NCBI GenBank assembly: GCA_021613535.1
Contig: CP075493.1
Span: forward strand, 2,232,001-2,296,000
DNA length: 64,000 nucleotides
Direction: 5' to 3'
Origin: Adineta vaga
Taxonomy: Eukaryota; Rotifera
In this document: piece after piece, positions 13,056-23,590 of the stretch
Layout: each line of letters starts with the position of its first letter
Position numbering within the stretch: the first letter of the stretch is position 1
The notes under the pieces: generated by a model
Seen by the model: the letters and a program-made list of their open reading frames with translations, nothing else
What the model was told of the DNA's origin: nothing
Databases searched by the model: none
Made by a program: the position numbers and the translations under genes

Positions 13056-15177
13056 TCAAAGGAAATATGCTTGTGTTTGATCGAGATAAGTTGCATCGGT
13101 AAATGTTTCTGATAATGGTTTGCTTGATTTGAGTTCTCGGAGCCAATTTTGAAGTTCCTCTTTGATTACTGGAAAGTGTCCTAATGTACGACGTGTTAAT
13201 TTCAATGTTCGACGTGATAAATACCAGTGACCTTGTGTTTTCCAAAATGTTTGAAATAAACGTTCTGCAAAAAAGGAACAAAATATTATTTAAAAAAAAA
13301 GAAATGAAATATGGAACAAACCTTTTGCCCAACCAGGGATACGACTTTCATCTTCATCTTCATTATCCGAATCTTGATCTGAACGTACATCTTCAATACC
13401 ATAATCACCATCAGTTGAATCATGAGTTGTATCACTAAAAAAAGAAAAGATTTTTAGATTAAAGATGTGCTCTGAAATCAACTAACGTCATTGTTGTATC
13501 AAGTTCAAGTTCATCATGATCATGTCCTGGTGTTGGTAGAATTGTCCAATCTGCTTTATGTTGTGCACTTGGTTGTGCTAATGAACTCGATGGTAATGTA
13601 ATATCATTTCTTTGTGTATTATTTTTATCGACCACGAATGTATATTCAGCATTTGCTAATGCTGTTGGTTTTTTCAAGCCAGTATTGATGGGTTGTTTGA
13701 ATATTTTATTTTGACCAAGAATCTTATTGCTTGTTGTATCGAGAACAACTGGTTTATATTGTTGTTGTTGTTGTTGATTGGTTTTTGGAAGATTAGTTGA
13801 TTCATTCATTGAATTATTAAATGTTGTTGAAGCATTAAAATTTGTACCTGGACCTTTTTTATTTGCTACAGCAGCGGTTTTCGCTTGATTATCGGATACA
13901 CGTAATTGATTTTTCTGTTCTTTATCTTGTTGAATTTGTTTAGCACGATGAAGAACTTCTTCACGTTTTTTTGCTTGTTCATGTACTAAACAATAGTAGA
14001 AGAAACAGAATTGATTGAATATATCATCAAAATATGAAAGATATTTTTCTCTTACATCTTTCAACTTTACGTTTACGTTCTTCTTGTTTTCGTTCTTCAA
14101 CAGCTCGTGCTAATTGTTCACGTTGTTCTTGACTAAGACGAGAAGTATTACCAGTTACCGATGGTTTACTACGAAATAATGTACGAGAATCAGGACGCTG
14201 TTGACGATCATTTGATGGACGAGCAAACTAATATTTTCAAAGAAACAAATTCGTTCTTGTCTTTTTCATTTTCAATTGATCTTACTTTACGAATTGCACT
14301 TGTTTTACCAGTACCAAATGCTGATATACGTTTGCCAGCGGACCATTTGGATGATAGTTTTTGCTGTAAAAGAAATTCAGAGTTATATTGACGAATAAAA
14401 GACTTGAGAGGATATTTACTGGTAGTTTTTGACCTGTCGTCGATGTTCGATTGGATGATGTGTTTAATTGTATCGATGTATCTTCATTATTTTCAATCAT
14501 TTTAGCTTGTTTTTTCTTTTTCGCTTTTTTCTTGATTATTTTTGGTGCTTCGTTTTCTTCATCACCAATGGCATCGACATAATTTTGATCATCATTATCA
14601 TCGAGAAGAATTGTATTGATTTGTTCATTTGTATTTGGTTCATTTCGAGGTTGTAATATTCGACTCGGTGACGAAGGTTGAACAATAAAACGCGATGGTG
14701 CTGGTGGATCAGGTTGCCATTGAATAGGTTCATATTCTATTGGTTGATCACCACGAAACGGAAGATAAAGTGGTCGATCAGAGAGTTTAGGATGATCTGT
14801 TGATGAAGAACCCAGACAAGCATCTAAGATTGTTGTAAATGATCTATGAAAATCAAACGAACTGAAATTTGTCCGAAAAATAATCAGTTATATAGTTCTT
14901 ACATGATTTCATTATTATTTTCAAGCCATTCATGTTCAATATCTTTTTGTATTTGTGTAATATCTGATGATCTAAAATAAATGAAGTTTCGTCATCATAT
15001 TTTTAAGAGATCTACATACTCATTTTCATATAATAATTTCAATGCATCGATATTTGCCGATGGATCATCATTATAATCTTGTATTGATTTGGCAATTAAT
15101 GCTGATGCAGCCGCAAAAGCACGTATATCATTAAATTCTAATTTATCAAATGCATCAATGGTATCAATAACCGACAT
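13056..15177 (-). CDS. INCENP-like protein (probable chromosomal passenger complex subunit)
   Basis: Eight exons (15020-15177, 14903-14971, 14420-14843, 14286-14363, 14056-14227, 13487-13985, 13322-13434, 13056-13264) give 573 residues. The middle is low-complexity, with a short charged helix (AVEERKQEERKRKVER then HEQAKKREEVLHRAKQ) like the INCENP single-alpha-helix region but much shorter. Near the C-terminus an acidic stretch leads into SRIPGWAKERLF, resembling the IPxWA(K/R) start of the INCENP IN-box that binds and activates Aurora B. The rest of the IN-box, including the TSS phosphorylation motif, is not clearly visible, so the assignment rests on layout plus one short motif. The gene structure is well supported (phases agree at every junction); the product name is tentative. 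Confidence 0.5.
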
Positions 15178-15539
15178 CTACATTAGCAAAAAAAAAGGAG
15201 AAAATTTTTATCTTTGCAATTGAAATGCAACACAAAAGACAAAATCTAAACAAAATTTCAACCACTTCAATATATTTCTCTTTGTTCTCACACATACACA
15301 CAAATACAGATAGCAAAAGAAAAAAGGAAGTAAATACGTAGACATATAGACATATTTTTTTTGTCTTGTAACAAATACACAAAGAAAGTAGAGGTTACAT
15401 AGATACAAACAACAACATATTCAAATTGTCTCAATTTAAAATCGAGATTTTATATGGATATGAGCAGATAGAAAATGATCACTTGTTCTTATATTTGTTT
15501 TTCAAATGTATATGTACACCAGGCAGAAATTCAGGAAAG
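15178..15539. other. Short intergenic spacer upstream of the INCENP-like start
   Basis: 362 nt between the INCENP-like start codon and the hnRNP U-like stop codon, both on the minus strand. It must hold the 3' UTR of the upstream gene and the promoter of the downstream one. Nothing else is visible. Confidence 0.55.
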
Positions 15540-18500
15540 TTATTTATTATTACTACCAGGAGGTGCTACAGCACCATTGGTTGAACCAGCTCCTGCAGTT
15601 GCAGCCGCCACTGCTGCGGCTTGTTGTTGAGCAGCAGCTAATTGAGCATAATATGCTTGATAATACAAAGCAGTCGCATCAGGCATTTGAGTTTGTTGTT
15701 GTTGAGTGTCTGGTTGTTGGACTGTTAGTTGCGGTTGTTGTTGCTGCTGTTGTTGAGCTGCTTGACTCTAGAAGAAGACGAAAAAAATCGATTTTTATTA
15801 TGAAAAGAAATAAAGTTTTTAAGGAAATTAACCATTTGAGCCGTTTTTAACCATTGTGTCCATTGTTGAGTTATGGAATTTGCATCTTGTTGTGGTTGAA
15901 TTTGTTGTTGCTGAGGTTGTTGTTGCTGTTGTTGAGTTGCTTGTGGATTGAGTGCAGCTGCATATAATGCAAACCATGAGTCGAGTGAATTAGATTGTTG
16001 AACACCGGTTGGATTGAGACCTAATGCATTTTGTGGTTGTAAAGATAAACTAGCAGCTGGATTGTTCAGAGTTGGTTGTTGAGAAGTAAATTGTTGTTGT
16101 TGATGTGATGGTGGGTTTTGCAGTAGTGGTTGCGGACGTTGTTGTTGTTGTTGTTGATTTTGAAATGGATTTTGTTGTTGCTGCTGCTGTTGCATCGATG
16201 ACTAAAATATACAATAGTCGTATCAATTTAAATAAAATATTCTTCTAGTAGAATATTCCTCTTCTGATATATGTATAGAAAAAGATGGCTGAGTTACTTA
16301 CTCGATTTCCAAATCCTTGTCGATCATGATGTTGATTAAAATTATTGTTAGTATTATTATTATTATTTTGCACATAACCACCACCACCACTACCACCTTG
16401 GTGTTGAGAACTTTTATCATAATCATTAAACTGACGACCACGTTGTTGATTATTATAATCTGATCGGAAACCACCACCACCGCCGCCACCGCTACCACCT
16501 CGTTTATTGTCATGATATGATCCTCGACTATTAAATTGATTTCCACCTCGAAAATCTCCACGACCACGATGACCACCACTACCGCCACCACCACCACTAC
16601 CTCCGCTCCCATAGTCATTTCTTTGTTGTCCATGGAATCCACCGCGCCATCCATCATTCGATTGATTATTATTGTAATTATTGCCACCTCTTCCATGATA
16701 ACCTCCTTCATGAAATCCACCACGTTGATTATAATTATTATTCCTTGAATCTTGTCGATAATCAGAATAACCACCACCACCGCCGCCGCCGCCACGTGAG
16801 TAACCACCGCCACGATAATTATTATTATGACCACCACCACCGCCATAGTTGTCATTACGACGTGATGATGATGAATAACGTGAATCATCGCGAGATGTTC
16901 GACGATCACGATCACGATCTCTGTCTCGACTTCCACGTTCTCGTGAACGTGATCGATTATGCCGGTCACGATCACGATCGCGATCTCGACTACCATGATC
17001 ACGATCATCATAACGATTTCGGTCATTTCGTGAGGAACGATAATCATCATGTCGATCATAACGTGACGACGATGAACGATGTTGATCATAATCTCGACGA
17101 GCTTTATCATATAATGTTTTAGCATCTTCATAAGATAATTCAGGATAGATTACATCTTCTAATGATGAACTTTTTTGTGGAAAATGAAATTTAGCTAAAT
17201 TATATAAACTGAATAGATAACCGATAAACAATAATAGTTATTTTACCTTTTGCTTCGCGAATCCATTGAGATGGTATAGAAATATTTTCAGATCTTTCAA
17301 CTTTTTCAATACGTGTTCTTAATTCTTCATCATCTGGAACAATAACAGCACCTATACGCTGATATCCAGTAAATAATCGTTGACGTTTCGACTGAGTTTC
17401 TCGACTTAGATTTATCTAAAGAAATCAATTCAATAATACAAATCAGAAAAAAAAATAATTTCTTACATGATCGATAATATAATTTCGTCGACGTTGTGCA
17501 GCTATTTCGATTAACTTTTGTAAACAAACATTAATACGTAACATTAAACTATCATTACGATCTTTGATCGTCGGTAGTTTACCATCAATCTATAAGGAAA
17601 AAGAGAGAAATCCATTATATCTATGATGATATGAACACATCTCGAACAAAATTCCTTCTCTTCGCATATCATAGAACAGTTTTCAATCAAAAGAAAAGAG
17701 ACATACCGCCATTTTACTGAGAACATATTCCACATTGATTAAATTAAAATTTTTAGTTGGATTTTCTTCAATATATTTCTTAGCCCATGTTGTTTTTCCC
17801 GATCCATTCAAACCAGATAATAAAATAACTTGACAATCACTTTTTTCTACAATTGCTTCAGATGATCGTATTCGTTCATCTAATGGAATATTTTGTAAAA
17901 ATGTATATTCATTCTTCATTTCTGACCAAGGACTCTCCTAAACGAAGAACAATCAAAACATTAGTATCAAACAATTTTGTTCTAACTTACTAGTTGTCCA
18001 AAATTACATTCAAATTTAACATTTTTAACTAAAATATGAGGATAAAATACCAAACGATTTTCATTATTTTCATCCGAAAAATTCTTTCTATCGACTTCAA
18101 ATGCTTGACCATAATCTTGTCCATTTTTAGTAAATGATATACGAATTTTAACCTCCTCTTCTTCATTACCATCAAAATCAATATAACATCCAAGAATATC
18201 TGACAGACCAAATGATTCTCCATATGTATCTTCAGATAATTCATCATTTAATTTACTCATCTTCTTTCCACCATATGTATATGCAAAAGAATCATTAAAT
18301 TCACCTATATGAAATACATTTCATTTCAATAATAAAACTTGATCGCATTTCTTACCTAATTGTAGTGTATGAAGACCAGAATATAAATTTGACCATCCAA
18401 CACGAATACCAAATTTCTCTTTTTCACCATCAGGCATATGTGGACAATCAATAATCTCAGTAATCTAATAAGAAAGAATACGTATGCAAATTAAAAACTA

Positions 18501-19652
18501 CACTTAGTAAAAGTACATACTCGAATCTCATAACAAATCTTTCCTCGTTTAAAACCATAAGTTGCACGTGTACCAGCCCATAAGAAACATAAAGCATCGT
18601 TAGTTTTGTTTGACGCTGATAAACAATCTGTGGCAAATGTAAGATTTAAATCAGATGTATCTATATCGAGAAAAAAATTCAACGATCAAGTAGAATGCTT
18701 GAATATATGTATCACTTACAAAAATCCAGTACAACATCCTCTGGATTAAATTGTACTATTTCTTCTTCTGGAAGTGGAATTTCTTTTTCGGATGATCTAT
18801 TTAAATCAACAGATACATAAACAATTCTATTGTTTAACAAGTATTTGTGCACATACCTTTCCGAACGTCGACTACTATAATGTCGATCATCGTCATGTCT
18901 TGATGATCGATGATGATCTCGATCTCGATGTCTACTACTACTTGTGGTACTACTATTATCAAGATTATCATCATCATCAGATGTACGTTTTGTTGTTATT
19001 TGTTTTTCTGGTGATTCGTCTTCATCTTGTTCGGAACCCCAACGACTTTTTTTCTTTCGTCGTTGTTTCGATAATTCATCGTTTTCAATATCTTCATCTT
19101 GCATTTTTTCTAATTTCGATTCTTCACCTTCATCATTTTCTTTCTCTTCTTGCTCCTCCTGCTCCTCTTCTTCTTCTTCTTCGGTTAGTCGACGTTTTTT
19201 ACTACTGGTTGTATCCATTTCTTCCGTTGGTGGATTTTCTGATTCTATAGTATTTGGAATTGGTTCTGGTAATGGTTGTTCTTGTACATCATCATCTTCG
19301 TCTTCATCTTCAATAGCCTAAATTCAAAATAAATTCAAAATACAGAAGAAAAATGAAATGGATCAACGAACACTCGATGGAGATGATGTATCATCTTTGA
19401 CAACAGGTGGAGCTGATTCTTCATCGCTAGGATCTGGATTGCCAGTTGATGTTTCACTAACTAAAACAATCAATATGAACTTATTCTTGAACGATAAATT
19501 TGATCATTCTTACCTTCAGTATTATTATTCATAGCTTCACGTAAACGTGTGATTAATTCTGCTTTTCGTCCTTTTGTGTCAAGACCACGTTTTTTCAATT
19601 CATTTTGTAATTCAGTGACTTTCAATGCTTCCAAATCTTCAGTTTCTGACAT
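15540..19652 (-). CDS. hnRNP U-like protein (SAP, SPRY, P-loop NTPase, RGG box)
   Basis: Thirteen exons give about 1113 residues. Exons: 19514-19652, 19372-19460, 18857-19317, 18720-18796, 18521-18660, 18356-18464, 17991-18304, 17707-17937, 17467-17589, 17247-17415, 16302-17194, 15833-16201, 15540-15767. Domain order matches HNRNPU/HNRNPUL1. There is an N-terminal SAP DNA/RNA-binding helix pair (LKVTELQNELKKRGLDTKGR), then a long acidic Lys/Glu/Asp-rich linker. A SPRY domain follows (GVRVGWSNLYSGLHTLQLG, NDSFAYTYGGKK). Next is an AAA/kinase-like domain with Walker A LLSGLNGSGKTTWAKKY, and a short helical segment (YPELSYEDAKTLYDKARRDY). The family binds nuclear RNA and chromatin and acts in splicing and RNA stability. 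The RGG exon is unusually large (about 298 codons) and also has RD/RS repeats. The C-terminus is poly-Gln-rich. For exon 11 the second acceptor (at 17195) was chosen because the first would create a stop codon. Confidence 0.93.
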
Positions 19653-20511
19653 CTAAAATTAATCGATTTTTTACTTCAAATTAAGCCAGCTAGATGAAAG
19701 AAATGAAGAAAACAAAACAAATTTTTTCTTTCTTTCTTTCAACGTTGGTGCACTCCTTTGTTTGATCGACAATCGCATGAACCAATCCAATATCAAAGTA
19801 TAGAGGGCACCACAATACAGATCATTTCGTCTAAAATTTTAAATCGAAGGTTTTTTTTGATGTCGATGTATATATGTATGTCATATGCTATATGGATCTA
19901 CAAGACGATGTTTTCCACTACAGCTTTTGTATCATTATTGAATATATTCAACGATGAAATCTATTCATGAAATTTGGTTTTACAAAACGATATTAACTAT
20001 TTAATTCGTGTAGCAATTATACTGACTCAATTGAATTTATCTATTGAAAATAATGACTTTTTTCTTTTACTCTTCAGACAATCGTCATTCTATTGTTATT
20101 TATATTCAATATTCTAATTATATGATCTCCCTTTCCATGGATTCCTTAGTAATAATAATAATAAAAATGGGTCGTCATATCTCTTGATAGATTATCATAT
20201 ATGTCTCTTAGATAAAATTATTATAATCACTTATTTCTCCTTATAATAAAAAATAGTCTATTTTAATCCTTCTTGTTTCTAAGTGACACTTCACTTTTGC
20301 TTATTTTCTTTTTTAGAAATGCACTCAAAATGAAATCGTTGATATTCTTATCATGTTTTTCGTTTACTTAATTATCTAAACAACCTAGAAATGATTCTAT
20401 TTCTTCTATTCAATTCACATGAGATTTCTCTTAAGATATGAACTCATATTCTTCATTTTCTTTTTATTAATCATTGACGACTGTATACGAATAACGATCT
20501 AGATTAAAACT
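19653..20511. other. Divergent promoter region between hnRNP U-like and P2X genes
   Basis: 859 nt between two start codons that point away from each other. It should carry both promoters. It is AT-rich with TAA/ATA runs near 20150, and no exon or defined motif can be named. Confidence 0.55.
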
Positions 20512-21831
20512 ATGTCAGAAACATTTTGTGAAAAATTTAACCGACATTTTTCATTGATAGTCTATGCCTTTAGTCCATCTCATATTAAAGATGTTTTTAT
20601 CAGTATGGCAACAACCTATGAAAGTAAAGTTCATCAATTAATTGTTCTCTCTAATAGTGTTAATTTCTTTTGATTAGCACCAAAAATTATATCAATTACT
20701 TCATTACCAATTGCAATTACTTGTCGTATTGTACAATTACTTATTTTAATCTATGCATTTGCTTATATTTTATGGTATAAACGTGGTTATCAAGATCGTG
20801 ATGCATCATTATTATCATCTGTAACACTTGAAGCAAATGGAATTGGTGTTTATATGAGTCATCCGCAAATGACAGTAGATAATGCGGATTATGTAGTTCC
20901 ACCCGAAGAAAATAATGCTCTATTTATTATGACAAATTATATTCAAACAGATCAACAACGAGGTTTGTGTGCTGAAGGAACGGACATTCGAGATTCCAAC
21001 TGTAATGTTGATTCGGAATGTGAAATTAAACGTAAAAATCGTATCATATGGAGTGGACGTTGGACAGGTAAATGTCGTCAACCTGAAGGTCGATGTGAAA
21101 TGGAAGGTTGGTGTCCTGTTGAAAATGATACCGTCATACCTAAACCAATTATTGGTACATTAAATTATACAATACATCTGAAAAATTTTATTGAATTTAC
21201 ACGTTTTAGTATTACACGAAGAAATATTCTTAATGATACAAGTTATTTTCGTACATGTATTTATCATCCAATTCATGATAAACTTTGTCCAATATTTCGT
21301 ATTGATGATATATTGAATATGGTTGAAGATGATGAAGAAGAACGGGAAAAAATGTTAATGAATGGTGCTGTTTTACGTATTAAAATTGATTGGATGTGTA
21401 ATTTAGATTTAGGTGAACAAGAATGTAAACCATGTTATTCATTTGGTCGATTAGATAGTCGATCGAAAGATGAACATTTTTCTTTTGGTTTTAATTTTCG
21501 TCATGCATCACATTGGAGAGTAAATAAAACATCCTATCGAACATTGCAAAAAGCATTTGGATTGAGATTTATCGTTTCTGTGAATGGTGATGCAGGAAAA
21601 TTTAGTTTATTAGTTTTAACATTAAATATTGGTTCAATTATTGGTGTACTTGGTTTAGCAACATTTATTTGTGATATTGTTGCATTATATTTTAGTGAAC
21701 AAGGTTATATTTATCGACGACAAAAGTTTCAATCAGTTCATTTGAAAACTATATCAATTAATTCATCATTTTCAACACCATCTTCCCTGCATAAGAGAAA
21801 AATGGCAAGAAAAATAAAACGACGAACATAA
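20512..21831 (+). CDS. P2X-type ATP-gated cation channel subunit
   Basis: Two exons (20512-20623, 20678-21831) give 421 residues. The intracellular start carries the YxTxK motif (YETPK, residues 36-40), followed by TM1 (about 48-70). The ectodomain begins with GYQDRDASLLSSVT and continues with DYVVPPEENNALFIMTN, the Cys-rich head (WCPVENDT) and RRNIL. The NFR motif (GFNFRHA) and YRTLQKAFGLRF come next, and TM2 is LNIGSIIGVLGLATFICDIV with the typical CD. In P2X receptors ATP opens a trimeric non-selective cation pore. The NFR Arg and the KAxGxRF Lys are kept. The two beta-strand lysines of the usual TKxKG motif are replaced by Glu89 and Asn91, so ATP gating is doubtful. It lies immediately upstream of a CatSper-like channel on the same strand. 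Confidence 0.93.
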
Positions 21832-21849
21832 ATTCATATAACTCTTCAT

Positions 21850-21933
21850 ATGAGTACAAAAGAAAAAACTCGATTTTGTTTTTGCGAAGATAAAAGTCAT
21901 TTTCATAATAAAAGTCAATTGATTTGGCGCTAA
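21850..21933 (+). other. Possible upstream ORF before the CatSper-like start
   Basis: A 27-codon frame begins with ATG at 21850 and stops 8 nt before the CatSper-like ATG at 21942. The encoded peptide is Lys/Phe/Cys-rich without recognisable features. It could be a regulatory uORF or chance; the space between P2X stop and CatSper start is only 110 nt. Confidence 0.25.
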
Positions 21934-21941
21934 ATCAATCG

Positions 21942-23552
21942 ATGATGCATCGTTCATTACAAGAATTACTTCTGAATGATTATCTTGATTTTGATAATCA
22001 TACAAATGATGATGATATTTCCATATCATTTGATAATGAACGACATATACGTTATAATATAATTCATAATGAAAAATCTAATCGAGAATATTTTCGAAAA
22101 CTAATTCATCATCGAATTTATGATTATTTCATGGCATTTGTTGTTATATCATGTTCAATTACACTTGGATTAAGTTTAGAAACCGATAATGAATATATTC
22201 GAAATGAATATCGACAAAAATTTATTTATATTCTTGATGAAATTTTAATTGCAATACTTTTTGTCGAATTTATTATAAAATTATATTTAGAATCCAATCA
22301 TTATTGGCAAAATTGGACAAATATTTATGATTTTACAATTATTCTTTTTGGTTGTATTGAAATTTTTTGGAGTTTATTCTTTCAAAAATATAATTCAACT
22401 ATTACAAACTTACTCAAAGGTTTTCGTTTATTACAATTAATACGTTTATATCGAATCATTAAATTTTCTGAAGGTTTACAAGTATTAACAAAAGCATTAA
22501 TTAAAACTGTAATAACATACACATTCAGTGTTGGAATATTAGTTTTTCTTTTAATTTATGTCATTGCAGTTATTGGACAAATGCTCTACGGTAAATCAGA
22601 AGATAGGTAAATTTAATAGTGTTTTATTGTATTTTAAGAGAGTGCAGATATCGATTTTTAAATAACTTCGAACCCTTTTAGTTTTGTTTAGTCCATGGCA
22701 TCAGTTTTCTACATCATTAACTGTTGTAACAAGATTAATTTTTGTTGATAATTGGAATTTAATTGGACCAGATCTTGAAGAAAATGGTAGTCCACCTATA
22801 TCACGATGGTTTCTAGTAATTATTGTTTTTATTGGTAATCGAATTGTTACGAATGTACTTGTTGGAATTATGATTGAAAGTGTTTCATCAGTTAATGAAG
22901 ATTATATGAAAGAAAAACGCGAGAAGAAAGTTTTACGTAATCAACAAAAACGTGAAGAATTAAGTAAACGTATGAGAAAATTAGAAAGACAGACATTCTT
23001 TTCTTTTTTTTCCTATAAGTTTAACAATTTGAATTATTGTTTAGGAACAATTCAAGTCTTAAATACACGTTCTTCCGATACGAATAATAAAATAAATAGA
23101 ACAGAAAATACAATTGAACAAATTAAATCGAAATTAAAATTAATTCAAAATGAAACAATTTCACCGAAAGATTTTATCTTTTCCATTGATTGGTTAGACA
23201 AATTAATCACATGCAGGTAATAATCTATCATCATATTCATAAATCAAAAATGATTATATTTATTGACATTTCTCTAATTCAATGAATTTATTCTGTCTGA
23301 ATTGATAAAACTAAATAGAATTAATTGAATTAGTTTTAGAAAAAGTGCAAAGGTCTTCTTCTTTTTTTTTAGGTAGGAAATTAACGATCATAATTCTATT
23401 CTTATCGGTAAATTTCTAGTGAAAAATCTCAAATTGAAGCTCAATCAGTTCGTCATCTACTTATTCATCTTGTTCAATCATTATCGGATATAACTGAAGA
23501 AAATATGCGAAGATTTCGACATGAACAACATCACATTAGTTTAAACGAATGA
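21942..23552 (+). CDS. CatSper-like single-domain voltage-gated cation channel
   Basis: Four exons (21942-22606, 22692-22969, 23045-23216, 23420-23552) give 415 residues. One six-transmembrane repeat is visible: S1 near DYFMAFVVISCSITLGL, then S2 and S3. S4 is LLKGFRLLQLIRLYRIIKF with positive charges every third residue, followed by EGLQVLTKALIKTVITY and S5. The pore loop runs from SPWHQFSTSLTVVTRLIFVDNW to the S6 NRIVTNVLVGIMIESV, and a C-terminal coiled coil follows. A single six-TM domain with an xxDxW filter fits the sperm calcium-channel family (CatSper1-4); the subunit is uncertain. The filter reads FVDNW where the family usually has TxDxW. For exon 2 the second acceptor (before 22692) was chosen because the first reads into a stop codon. 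An AATAAA overlaps the stop codon. Confidence 0.8.
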
Positions 23553-23590
23553 ATAAAGAAAATGACAAGATAAAAACAAATAAAATCAGT

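Noticed and set aside
16298-17131. Long alternative frames (Ile/Met/Val-rich on the minus strand; His/Asp-rich on the plus strand) over the RGG exon.
   Set aside because: They are shadows of the low-complexity RGG/RD coding repeat. The RGG frame fits the splice phases and the hnRNP U family.
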